A stretch of DNA of 64,000 bases from an uncultured Acetatifactor sp. (lineage in GTDB: Bacteria > Bacillota > Clostridia > Lachnospirales > Lachnospiraceae). The notes below the pieces were generated by a model. The model worked only from the letters and a program-made list of their open reading frames with translations, was not told where the DNA came from and did not search any database. Positions 43,146 through 51,741 of this stretch are shown here, piece by piece (the stretch's first letter is position 1; every line of letters starts with the position of its first letter). A program made the position numbers and the translations under genes. The stretch covers positions 124,001 through 188,000 of the forward strand of contig CAKRZO010000004.1 in the NCBI GenBank assembly GCA_934433135.1. Direction: 5' to 3'.

Positions 43146-45857
43146 ATGGATTATACGAAAGTTCCAAGTGAGTACAGAGCGATACCGTTCTGGAGCTGGA
43201 ATGAGCGCCTGCAGCCAGATGAGACGGCACGACAGGTGAATCTTATGGATCAGGCCGGTCTGGGAGGCTTTTTTATGCATGCCAGAGGCGGTCTGCAGAC
43301 AGAATACATGGGAGAAGAGTGGTTTGACAATGTAACCCGTGCTGTGGAAGAAGGCAATAAGCTGGGAATGAGAGCCTGGGCTTATGATGAAAACGGCTGG
43401 CCAAGCGGTTTCGGCAACGGCATTGTAAACGGAAAAGGTCTGGACTATCAGCAGAAATATCTGCGTTATGAAAAGAGCGAGGAGAAGCATACCGAGAGAA
43501 CCATTTGCAATAAGGACGGCTATCATTTTTATTTTGATGTCAATCCGTTTTATGCGGATACGTTAAATCCGGAGGCGACGCAGGTCTTTCTGGATGAGAT
43601 TTATGCACCTTATTATGAAAAATTCGGGAATACCTTCGAGGGATTTTTTACGGATGAACCCCAGATTTCCAGAAACGGAATTCCCTGGAGCATTGTTCTT
43701 CCCGATACTTACCGGGAAGCTTACGGAGAGAATCTTTTCGATGTTCTGATTGAGCTGTTTGAAAATACGGGAGATTATAAGCATACCCGTGTGAAATTCT
43801 GGAAACTGGTGACAGAATTGTTTTCCAAGAATTTTATGAAAAAGATTTATGACTGGTGCGATGAAAGAGGCCTGAAACTGACCGGACATCTGGTACTGGA
43901 GGAGACTCTGCAGAGCCAGCTGACTTCCAACGGTGCCGTTATGCCTCATTATGAATACTTTCATATTCCCGGTGTGGACTGGCTGGGAAGACGGATGTCA
44001 ATCGACCAGGGATTCATTCAGTTGGGAAGCGTTGCACAGCAGCTTGGCAAAAAGCAGGTTCTGACCGAGAGTTTTGCGTTGTGCGGCCACAATGTCAGCT
44101 ACAATGAGTTAAAAGGGATTCTGGAATGGCAGATGGTGCGTGGCATCAACCTGTTATGTCCGCATCTGGAGGGCTATTCCCTGCGCGGTTTGAGAAAAAG
44201 GGATTATCCGCCTGCTATGTATTACCAGCAGCCCTGGTGGAAGAAATATGATAAATTCATAGAAGCTATGGGGCGTGTGGGAATGATTCTGTCTGAGGCT
44301 CGTGTGGATTGTCATACCCTGGTGCTGCATCCGCAGCCTGCAGCCTGGTCTGTGTTCAATTGCGGAAAAAACGAAGGCTTAAAAGAGCTTTCCGATGCTT
44401 TTCAGGCAATTCTTAAGAAGCTGGATCGTAAGCACGTGATTTTCCACTTAGGAGATGAAATCCTGATGGAGCGCCACGGTCGTGTGGAAGGGAAAGAACT
44501 GATCATCGGTCAGATGCGTTACGACAGAATCATTCTTCCCCAGGATGAGATTCTTCTGGAAAATACGAAAAAGCTTCTGACAGAATACGTCCGAAACGGC
44601 GGAGTAATTCTGAAAGCGGAAGATATCGAGGCGGATCCGGTAATTGATAATCCCGAGATTACATATACAAGACGTATTTCCGAAGACGGAATCATCCATT
44701 ATTTTGTCAACAGTACGACAAAGACACAGAGAGCCCATATCGCAAGAGGCAGCAAAGTAATCGATCTGTTTACCGGAGAATTGTCGGAGTTTGACGGAGA
44801 ATATACTTTTGAACCCTTCGGAAGCCTTCTGCTTCTGGAAGACGGCTCTGCGAGAACGGAATCTGCAAAGGCAGGGAAGAAGCCTCTTTCCGTTGACGGG
44901 AAATGGGAGATCGTCGGCGGAGATGATAACGTTCTGACATTGGATTATTGTGATTACTATTTTGACGGCGAATTGCAGGAGAAGAACGGCTACGTACTGA
45001 ACATTCAGGGACGGGCATGCAAGTTAGAGCGTCCCATCGAAGTAAGGCAAGACTACAGAGTGAATATCCATGCGGTGCCGGAACGCCTTTTCCTGGTATG
45101 CGAGACACCGGAGATTTTCGAGATTCAGGTAAACGGTACTACGATTGACAAGACGGACTGCGGCATGTACCGGGATATTGCTTTCCGGAAGATCGATCTT
45201 GTAAAATATGTAAAGCAGGGTGAAAATGTGATCACTTTCCTCTGCCATTACAAACAGCCGGATTCTCTCTATGAAAACCTGAAAAAAGCAGCGATTTTCG
45301 AAAGCGAGAAGAATAAGATTACATACGAAACGGAGTTTGAGGCAATTTATCTTCTGGGCGACTTCTCCGTTGCAACAGACGGTACGTTTGAACAGCTGGA
45401 AAGGGATGCAGTTCGCTATCGCGGGTCCTTTGCCATTGACCGCCCGGTTAAGGAAGTCTTTGCCGCGAACCTGGAGCAGCAGGGATATCCGTTCTTCTGC
45501 GGAGAAATTACCCTGGCTAAGACTTTTGAACTGGAAGATGCCGAAAGAGTTCTGCAGTTTAAAAAGTTCGGCGTGAACATCCTGGAAGTCACAGTAAATG
45601 GTAAGAAATATGAGCATCTCTGGGGCAAACCTGCAATGGATATCAGCGATGCACTGCAGGTCGGCACAAACCGTGTGGAACTGACCCTTACCAACAATCT
45701 GCGTAACCTCTTAGGTCCCCATCACCTGCAAGCCGGCGAAAGCTACGGTGTAGGCCCGACTATTTTCTATAAAGAAGCATGCATCTGGAACCCCAAAGGA
45801 TCCGATGCCGTTCCCTGGGATGATGATTACTGCTTTACGGAATTCGGATTGAAATAA
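43146..45857 (+). CDS. Large glycoside hydrolase, GH106-like (alpha-L-rhamnosidase type)
   Basis: This is a 903-residue protein without signal peptide. The N-terminus PFWSWNERL, followed by GGFFMHARGGL and WAYDENGWPSG, begins a TIM-barrel domain like that of GH106 rhamnosidases and related unclassified hydrolases. GFFTDEPQI supplies a candidate catalytic Glu near residue 180, and LTESFALCGHN a second. The C-terminal third looks like GH2-type beta-sandwich and sugar-binding domains. It should act in the cytoplasm on imported plant-derived oligosaccharides. GTGAGGAAAGCGG precedes the ATG at 43146; an ATG 54 bp earlier lacks a ribosome site. Confidence 0.75.
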   Translation: MDYTKVPSEYRAIPFWSWNERLQPDETARQVNLMDQAGLGGFFMHARGGLQTEYMGEEWFDNVTRAVEEGNKLGMRAWAYDENGWPSGFGNGIVNGKGLDYQQKYLRYEKSEEKHTERTICNKDGYHFYFDVNPFYADTLNPEATQVFLDEIYAPYYEKFGNTFEGFFTDEPQISRNGIPWSIVLPDTYREAYGENLFDVLIELFENTGDYKHTRVKFWKLVTELFSKNFMKKIYDWCDERGLKLTGHLVLEETLQSQLTSNGAVMPHYEYFHIPGVDWLGRRMSIDQGFIQLGSVAQQLGKKQVLTESFALCGHNVSYNELKGILEWQMVRGINLLCPHLEGYSLRGLRKRDYPPAMYYQQPWWKKYDKFIEAMGRVGMILSEARVDCHTLVLHPQPAAWSVFNCGKNEGLKELSDAFQAILKKLDRKHVIFHLGDEILMERHGRVEGKELIIGQMRYDRIILPQDEILLENTKKLLTEYVRNGGVILKAEDIEADPVIDNPEITYTRRISEDGIIHYFVNSTTKTQRAHIARGSKVIDLFTGELSEFDGEYTFEPFGSLLLLEDGSARTESAKAGKKPLSVDGKWEIVGGDDNVLTLDYCDYYFDGELQEKNGYVLNIQGRACKLERPIEVRQDYRVNIHAVPERLFLVCETPEIFEIQVNGTTIDKTDCGMYRDIAFRKIDLVKYVKQGENVITFLCHYKQPDSLYENLKKAAIFESEKNKITYETEFEAIYLLGDFSVATDGTFEQLERDAVRYRGSFAIDRPVKEVFAANLEQQGYPFFCGEITLAKTFELEDAERVLQFKKFGVNILEVTVNGKKYEHLWGKPAMDISDALQVGTNRVELTLTNNLRNLLGPHHLQAGESYGVGPTIFYKEACIWNPKGSDAVPWDDDYCFTEFGLK

Positions 45858-45876
45858 AAAAGAAGGAAATCATATT

Positions 45877-45935
45877 AAAAAAGGAGTTGTTGCCAAACAG
45901 ATGAGGAATCATCTGTGGAGCAGCAACTCTTTTTG
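45877..45935 (+). terminator. Terminator of the glycoside hydrolase gene
   Basis: AAAAAGGAGTTGTTGC (45877-45892) pairs with GCAGCAACTCTTTTT (45920-45934), and an inner CAGATGA/TCATCTG stem extends the hairpin. Confidence 0.85.
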
Positions 45936-46169
45936 TAGTTTTTTCTTTCCGGATATTAAGATTGTGAACTCATGCGTTCACGATCCGCAGAAATGAAGCA
46001 CATAATATAGCTTTCTGATAATATCTTTACAAAATCAGAAAACTATGTTACAATTACTTCGTAAGAAATGAGAATTCTCACATCTATATTCTAAATGTAT
46101 ACTTTTTATCACATCGATTATGTAACAATTCATGTAACGAAGTCTAAAGTGCGAAAGGGGAAGAGATTA

Positions 46170-46488
46170 ATGAAGAAAAAAATGTTTATTCTGGTTCTTA
46201 TGGTAGCTTTCATTTGTGGTACATTATCAGCGGAGGCACACTTATTGGATGATCCGGTTGCACGGGATGAAACGGTCTTTATAAGTTCACCTTATGGGCA
46301 TGCCGTGAAGCTGTTTGAAATTGCTTACGGCAGCGGTGAAGGACAGTTATGCAGAACCGATATTTTCTGAATTAGCGAATGTGCAATCCGTGCAGGCAGG
46401 AGATGTTGCGATTAGTGCAGGAGTCCATACATTTATTGAAGAAAGGCAGTGGATGGTTCATTGGTTAGATGTTAGAGTGTATAAATAA
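46170..46488 (+). pseudogene. Small secreted protein gene broken by a +1 frameshift
   Basis: The first frame encodes a signal peptide (MKKKMFILVLMVAFICGTLS, residues 1-20) and about 45 further residues, stopping at 46370. From about 46310 the +1 frame stays open to the TAA at 46486. It encodes protein-like sequence (AEPIFSELANVQSVQAGDVA, then HTFIEERQWMVHWLDVRVYK). Joining the two would give about 105 residues. The shift point lies between about 46305 and 46365. I recognise no family. GAAAGGGGAAGAGATTA precedes the ATG. Base composition is more AT-rich than the flanks, as in the next gene, which suggests transfer. Confidence 0.5.
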
Positions 46489-46565
46489 ATGAACTGATGG
46501 TGGAAGGCAGTGTTTAAATCACTGCCTTCTTGCAGACGATATTATATTCGGTAGAGGAAAATATA

Positions 46566-47543
46566 ATGAAAGCAAAAAAATATCTTTTGGTTATGTTGCC
46601 ATTTATTCTATTAGGAATTAGTATTGGAATCGTTTTTCGACAAGAATACAAACGTAACAAAATGCATATTTTCGCACGCGGTAAAGAAGGAGTGTGCTTC
46701 GAGAGGATTGACTTTGGAAGTTCAGAAGAGGATTTCCTTAAAGATATAGGAAGGAAGAAGCTTGAAAAAATCACACAAGATGTGTGTGGAAAAGAGACTG
46801 TTTATATAGATCATTTCCGGCTAAGAAGAATACATCAGGATGTGGATGCTTATTATTATTTCAGTAAAGGAATATTCCAGGGAGGCAGTTATAAAATAGT
46901 ATTTACTGAAAATGACAGGGAAAAGGTGATGGATGGAGTTCGTGATGAACTTTATAAGGAACTCTATCTTGTTGATAGTGGCAGTTTTTTGTGCAGTTTA
47001 AAGGAAAAAGAAAGTTTTGATTTTAACTGGAATATGGATTTGTTGGAAGAAAACAGGGGCTTTTTTTTGGATGATAATAGTTACAAAAGAAATAAGTGTG
47101 AACTTTATGGTATATTGCAGGTAGAATATTATATTGCTCAAAATGATGAAAACAGCCAGCATGTCATAGAAATTCAGATTTATGAGGGAGACAGAAAATA
47201 TATTTTATGGCCGGAGAATCTTAAAGTGGCTTTTGATGCTTGTAATGATCCGGATGATGTGGGATTGGAGAAAAAAGAACTTTCTTATGTTGGGAGTCGC
47301 GTAAAAATACTGCAGATCAATAGAAATAGAATATGGGTCGTGGATTGGAGTACGGGAGAAGAAAAAGTCTACGAGATGTCGGATGATTGTGAATTATGGG
47401 GATGCTATGATCCTGCTGTCTGGTTATTTCTTACACCGGAACTACTTGCTGAAGGAATAAAGGTTCCTTTTTCAAGATATTGGTTTATCGGTCTCAATGA
47501 AAAGGGTGAGGTGGCACATGTATATGAAGAATTACTGCCATGA
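46566..47543 (+). CDS. Membrane-anchored protein of unknown function
   Basis: This 325-residue protein has an N-terminal anchor (LLVMLPFILLGISIGIVF, residues 5-22) and a hydrophilic extracytoplasmic part rich in Tyr, Glu and Lys. The sequence RIDFGSSEEDFLKDIG near residue 40 recalls the short SmpA/OmlA-like fold used by many lipoproteins, but this is weak. No lipobox cysteine is present. AGAGGAAAATATA precedes the ATG. The DNA is visibly more AT-rich than its neighbours, and the gene follows a broken secreted-protein gene, suggesting an acquired block. Confidence 0.6.
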   Translation: MKAKKYLLVMLPFILLGISIGIVFRQEYKRNKMHIFARGKEGVCFERIDFGSSEEDFLKDIGRKKLEKITQDVCGKETVYIDHFRLRRIHQDVDAYYYFSKGIFQGGSYKIVFTENDREKVMDGVRDELYKELYLVDSGSFLCSLKEKESFDFNWNMDLLEENRGFFLDDNSYKRNKCELYGILQVEYYIAQNDENSQHVIEIQIYEGDRKYILWPENLKVAFDACNDPDDVGLEKKELSYVGSRVKILQINRNRIWVVDWSTGEEKVYEMSDDCELWGCYDPAVWLFLTPELLAEGIKVPFSRYWFIGLNEKGEVAHVYEELLP

Positions 47544-47584
47544 TAAATAAATGAAAGAGATAATCAAATAAAAACACAAAAGAA

Positions 47585-47647
47585 AGCCATGCCGTTCGGT
47601 ACCTTGCCCCGTTCATTCGGGACTTGGGAGGAATGGCATGGCTCTTT
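47585..47647. terminator. Bidirectional hairpin between the unknown gene and hlyIII
   Basis: AGCCATGCC (47585-47593) pairs with GGCATGGCT (47634-47642). CTTTT follows on the plus strand and a TTTCTTTTG tract on the minus strand, so it can end both converging transcripts. Confidence 0.7.
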
Positions 47648-47649
47648 TG

Positions 47650-47705
47650 AACAGCATAACTGTTTTGAACAGCTCTGCTGTTTTGGACCGCGCAGCTGTT
47701 TTATG
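47650..47705. repeat. Three tandem 18-19 bp mini-hairpin units
   Basis: AACAGCATAACTGTTTTG, AACAGCTCTGCTGTTTTGG and ACCGCGCAGCTGTTTTATG follow one another. The first two are AACAG/CTGTT palindromes. They lie between the bidirectional hairpin and the hlyIII stop codon. Confidence 0.5.
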
Positions 47706-48351
47706 CAACATACAGGAACATAAAGATAAAGTGGCAGATGCTTCCGCCCATGACGAAAAGGTGGAAGATTTCATGAGAACCGAAGTTCTTGTGTCTGGCA
47801 TTAAAAAGCGGAAGCTTTAAAGCATAGATAATGCCGCCTGCCGTATAAATAATGCCTCCGGCTAACAGCCACAGGAAGGCAGCTGTGCTTAACGTGTGGT
47901 ACAGCGGATTGAAAACAAAGACGACCGTCCAGCCCATGACAATATAAATAAGGGAAGAAAACCAGCGCGGGCAGGTGATCCAGCAGGCTTTGGTAATCAT
48001 TCCCGCAAGAGCAAGCCCCCAGATTACGGCTAAAAGACCGTAGCCAAGGCTGCCTCTTAAGACTACCAGGCAGATGGGAGTGTAAGAACCGGCGATCAGA
48101 ACGAAAATCATCATGTGATCCAGTTTGCGGAAAATACGTAGAGCCCGTCCGGTTACATTTACGGTATGATAAGCAGCGCTGGCGCCATAGAGAAGAATCA
48201 TACTGATAATAAAAATAAGCATAGCAGGCAGAGCACCCGGAACGGATCCGGTGATTGCCTTTACCAACAGCGGAACAGCTGCAAAAACAGTCAACATCAT
48301 TCCGATAAAATGTGTGATAGCGCTTCCCGGTTCTCTGATTACAAAATTCAT
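47701..48351 (-). CDS. Hemolysin III / PAQR-family membrane protein
   Basis: This 216-residue protein has seven membrane segments and the three conserved metal-type motifs of the PAQR family: SAAYHT (about residue 58), KLDHMMIF and the C-terminal SHEIFHLFVMGG. Bacterial members are called hemolysin III (YqfA in E. coli), but most act in membrane lipid homeostasis rather than as toxins. AGGATTTATT precedes the ATG on the minus strand. The gene lies opposite in direction to its neighbours in the segment separating tepA from ftsK. Confidence 0.92.
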   Translation of the reverse strand: MNFVIREPGSAITHFIGMMLTVFAAVPLLVKAITGSVPGALPAMLIFIISMILLYGASAAYHTVNVTGRALRIFRKLDHMMIFVLIAGSYTPICLVVLRGSLGYGLLAVIWGLALAGMITKACWITCPRWFSSLIYIVMGWTVVFVFNPLYHTLSTAAFLWLLAGGIIYTAGGIIYALKLPLFNARHKNFGSHEIFHLFVMGGSICHFIFMFLYVA

Positions 48352-48444
48352 AATAAATCCTCCAATCTATTTGATGTAGTTTTAAATACTATGTGATGAT
48401 ATATTGATAATACACAATGGAGAAAAGAAAGTCAACAAGAAAAT

Positions 48445-48504
48445 GCAGACAGCTTCTCATGCAAGCATGGAATCTGCCTGCATAAACGTACGAGTGAACT
48501 GTTA
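48445..48504. mobile_element. MITE-like element, right-half fragment
   Basis: About 60 bp match the right half of copy D (CTTCTCATGCAAGCATGG, then CTGCCTGCATAAACGTACGA) and end in TGAACTGTTAT. The left terminal repeat is missing. The rest of the 310-bp gap between hlyIII and ftsK holds the ftsK promoter and leader hairpin. Confidence 0.7.
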
Positions 48505-48517
48505 TATAAAAAAACAG

Positions 48518-48546
48518 ATGACAAGTTGCGGTAAAAATGGTATACT
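48518..48546 (+). promoter_or_regulatory. Promoter of ftsK
   Basis: ATGACA 48518-48523 (one mismatch to TTGACA), 17-bp spacer and TATACT 48541-48546. It begins 14 bp after the MITE-like fragment. Confidence 0.6.
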
Positions 48547-48596
48547 TTTTAAATATGGATTGCAAGTATGTGAAGTACGGTGCAATCCGTGATCTG

Positions 48597-48625
48597 ATTC
48601 CTCCGACGCTAAGCGTCTGCGGAAT
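48597..48625 (+). promoter_or_regulatory. Leader hairpin before ftsK
   Basis: ATTCC-TCC-GACGC-TAA-GCGTC-TGC-GGAAT is the clearest copy of the hairpin also seen before the S8 protease and nnr genes. GGGGA follows at once, but the working ribosome site of ftsK (AGAGGGGTTG) is 25 bases further on. Confidence 0.5.
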
Positions 48626-48661
48626 GGGGATTAAAGTAAAGAGAAAGAGAGGGGTTGGCAC

Positions 48662-51600
48662 GTGGCAGCGCAGGCGCAGAAAAAGCAGACAGCTTCCGGA
48701 AGCAGGAAGAAGACAACAACAGGTACTTCCGCCAAAAGCAGCAGAAAAAAAAGCACAGGCAGTTCCAAACAGTCTGCAGCAAAACGGAAGAAAGCCGAGC
48801 GGTATCAGGCCGAGAAGGACAGCCAGATTTTCCATGAAATCGGATTGCTGCTTTTATTTGCATTAATGGCCTTTTTCTTTCTTTGTAATTTCGGTATTTT
48901 AGGACCGGCAGGAAACAGTATCAGCGGCTTTATGTTCGGAATGTTCGGGGCAAGCGCTTATATACTTCCCATTGCACTGTTCGTGGGTGTTGCATTTTGG
49001 ATGGCCAACGAAGGTTATCCGGCAGCAGCCAGAAAGCTTGCGGCGGGAGCGGTTCTTTTCCTGATGTTCGGAGTGGTATGCGATCTTGTGGTAAAAGAGG
49101 CTGCTTCCATGACCGAATACGATATTCGTATATTGTACGATAACTGCCGTGAAAAGAAGCACGGAGGCGGTATTCTGGCAGGAAGTCTGTGTTATTTCCT
49201 CTTGCATTACCTGGAGAAGGCCGGAACGATTCTGATTCTTGTGATTATCAGTCTGGTCTGCCTGATTCTTTTAACGGAAAAATCCCTGATAAGCGGTATC
49301 CGTAAGGGAACCTCCAGAGTAGTGGAGAAGACTAAGCAGGATACGGAACACAGGCAGCAGATGGCAGAGCTTCGCAGAGAAGCTTCCAGAAGAAGGAGGC
49401 AGGAGCGTCAGGATTATGTGATGCAGAAGCGCCTGGAAGAAAGAGATCAGAAAGAGTTACGCAGACAGCAGGCGGAGGAAAAGGAAGATGAGAAGATCCT
49501 CCGGATGGAAAAGAGAGTCAGCGGCGTTACCATAGACACTTCTCTCGGACAGAGGAAACCGGTTCGGAAGCGAAGCGATGATGTCCATGAAATTATTCTG
49601 GAGCAGGAACCGGATCTGCCGGGAACGGCTGAAAGCTTTGAAGACGGACAGAATCCGGAATATATTCCGGAATACGGGCAGGAGAATTACACGGGAGAAA
49701 ATTCCAAGGAAGAAAGTCCCTGGGAGGAAGACACTAGGGAAGAGAACGGTAAAACGAAAGATCCCTTCTCCGGTTTGGCAGAAGAATCCGATTATCGGGA
49801 TGAGGCGGTTGAGAATCTGCCGGATGCCTTCCGGGAAGTGGTTCCGGAGATACAAAATGACTTTCATGGATCGTATGCAGAAGAGTATACAGACGAGAAT
49901 ACGGATGAAAACCTACAGGATAGCATAGAGCAGTTTGATGAAAAAACGAGCAAGAGTGCTTCGGCCGATTTTTCAGCAGGAGCTGTAACAAAGACTGCCG
50001 TACCGGGAGCAGCCGCACGGACAGTTACATCGGGAACAGCAGCGCGGACAATCACACCGGGAATCGCCGCATCGGAGATTTCCGGACAGGATATGGATTC
50101 GATTCAGGTCTACAGTGAAGTCAATCCGCCTAAGAACGAAGAGGCTGGGGCTGCATCGCCTGAAAAGAGGATGCACATTACCCATGAAGCGGGACCTTAT
50201 CACTTCCCGCCGCTTAGTCTGTTGAAAAAAGGAGCCGGGATTCCGGCGGATATGAGCCTGGAACTGAAGGAGACTGCGCTGCGGTTGCAGCAGACACTGG
50301 CAACTTTCGGAGTAGGTGTTACGATTACGGATATCAGCCAGGGACCGACGGTTACCCGGTATGAGCTGCAGCCCGAACAGGGAGTTAAGGTCAGCCGGAT
50401 TGTAAATCTTTCGGATGATATCAAGCTGAATCTGGCGGCAACCGACATCCGAATTGAGGCGCCGATTCCGGGGAAAGCAGCCATCGGCATTGAAGTCCCG
50501 AACAAAGAGACAATGCCGGTAGCGTTGCGGGATCTGTTGGAAAGCAGCCGTTTCCGGGATTTTCCCTCCAACATTGCTTTTGCAGTAGGCAAGGATATTG
50601 CGGGGCAGGTCGTAGTGGCGGATATCGCCAAGATGCCTCATATGCTGATTGCCGGCGCTACCGGTTCCGGTAAGTCGGTATGTATCAATACGCTGATTAT
50701 GAGTATTTTGTATAAAGCCCATCCGGATGATGTGAAACTCATTTTAGTGGATCCAAAGGTTGTGGAACTGAGTGTTTATAATGGCATTCCCCACCTTTTG
50801 ATTCCGGTGGTAACGGATCCGAAAAAAGCATCTGCGGCTCTGCAGTGGGGCGTATCGGAGATGACGGATCGTTATAAAAAATTCGCGGAATACAATGTGC
50901 GGGATTTGAAAGGGTATAATAAAAAAGTTCTGCAGATGAAAGAAGAAGGCAAAGAAGATGCTCCGCCGAAGCTTCCGCAGATCGTGATTATCGTAGACGA
51001 GTTGGCGGATCTGATGATGGTGTGTCCCGGAGAAGTGGAAGAATCCATTTGTCGTCTGGCGCAGCTTGCCAGAGCAGCCGGAATTCATCTGATCATTGCC
51101 ACCCAGAGACCCAGCGTAGATGTCATTACCGGACTGATCAAAGCCAATATGCCCAGCCGCGTTGCCTTTTCGGTATCCAGCGGTGTGGATTCCCGTACCA
51201 TTCTGGATATGAACGGCGCGGAGAAGCTTTTAGGAAAAGGAGATATGCTCTTTTATCCCCAGGGGTATTCCAAGCCGGCCAGAATTCAGGGGGCATTTGT
51301 TTCGGACAAAGAGGTTTCCGATGTGGTGGACTTTCTCAAAAATCAGGCAATCGGTAATGTTTATGCCAGTGAAATTGAAGAGCAGCTGAAAAATATGGGA
51401 TCCGGAGGCGGCGGATTAGGTGCGTTGTCCGGTTCCGGAGACGGCAGAGATGAATATTTTGCCGAAGCAGGCCGGTTTATCATTGATAAAGACAAAGCAA
51501 GTATCGGAATGCTGCAGAGAGTCTTTAAAATCGGCTTCAACCGTGCCGCCCGGATTATGGATCAACTTGAGGAATACGGCGTGGTCGGTGAGGAAGAAGG

Positions 51601-51664
51601 TACCAAGCCGAGAAAGATTTTGATGAGTCCGGAGCAGTTTGAACAGCTGTTGGAAGAAATCTGA
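48662..51664 (+). CDS. ftsK: DNA translocase FtsK/SpoIIIE
   Basis: FtsK/SpoIIIE pumps chromosomal DNA through the division or sporulation septum. The 1000-residue protein has a basic N-terminus, four membrane helices (about residues 55-190) and a long charged linker (about 220-510). The motor domain carries Walker A GATGSGKS near residue 665, Walker B IIVDELADLMM and the C-terminal gamma winged helix that reads KOPS-type sites. The linker includes degenerate repeats of the AARTxTxG type. The start is GTG 48662, seven bases after AGAGGGG; no ATG fits better. It has its own promoter and leader hairpin. Confidence 0.96.
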   Translation: MAAQAQKKQTASGSRKKTTTGTSAKSSRKKSTGSSKQSAAKRKKAERYQAEKDSQIFHEIGLLLLFALMAFFFLCNFGILGPAGNSISGFMFGMFGASAYILPIALFVGVAFWMANEGYPAAARKLAAGAVLFLMFGVVCDLVVKEAASMTEYDIRILYDNCREKKHGGGILAGSLCYFLLHYLEKAGTILILVIISLVCLILLTEKSLISGIRKGTSRVVEKTKQDTEHRQQMAELRREASRRRRQERQDYVMQKRLEERDQKELRRQQAEEKEDEKILRMEKRVSGVTIDTSLGQRKPVRKRSDDVHEIILEQEPDLPGTAESFEDGQNPEYIPEYGQENYTGENSKEESPWEEDTREENGKTKDPFSGLAEESDYRDEAVENLPDAFREVVPEIQNDFHGSYAEEYTDENTDENLQDSIEQFDEKTSKSASADFSAGAVTKTAVPGAAARTVTSGTAARTITPGIAASEISGQDMDSIQVYSEVNPPKNEEAGAASPEKRMHITHEAGPYHFPPLSLLKKGAGIPADMSLELKETALRLQQTLATFGVGVTITDISQGPTVTRYELQPEQGVKVSRIVNLSDDIKLNLAATDIRIEAPIPGKAAIGIEVPNKETMPVALRDLLESSRFRDFPSNIAFAVGKDIAGQVVVADIAKMPHMLIAGATGSGKSVCINTLIMSILYKAHPDDVKLILVDPKVVELSVYNGIPHLLIPVVTDPKKASAALQWGVSEMTDRYKKFAEYNVRDLKGYNKKVLQMKEEGKEDAPPKLPQIVIIVDELADLMMVCPGEVEESICRLAQLARAAGIHLIIATQRPSVDVITGLIKANMPSRVAFSVSSGVDSRTILDMNGAEKLLGKGDMLFYPQGYSKPARIQGAFVSDKEVSDVVDFLKNQAIGNVYASEIEEQLKNMGSGGGGLGALSGSGDGRDEYFAEAGRFIIDKDKASIGMLQRVFKIGFNRAARIMDQLEEYGVVGEEEGTKPRKILMSPEQFEQLLEEI

Positions 51665-51741
51665 GCGGCTTTGTAAAACGTTGCTGTGAAAGAGTTCCTA
51701 ATCTAAGAATTCATAACCGTTTAAAAACAGGAGGACAAGAG

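Noticed and set aside
45965..45982. GTGAAC/GTTCAC inverted repeat as an operator
   Set aside because: Only six base pairs, not repeated elsewhere and not placed on a convincing promoter.
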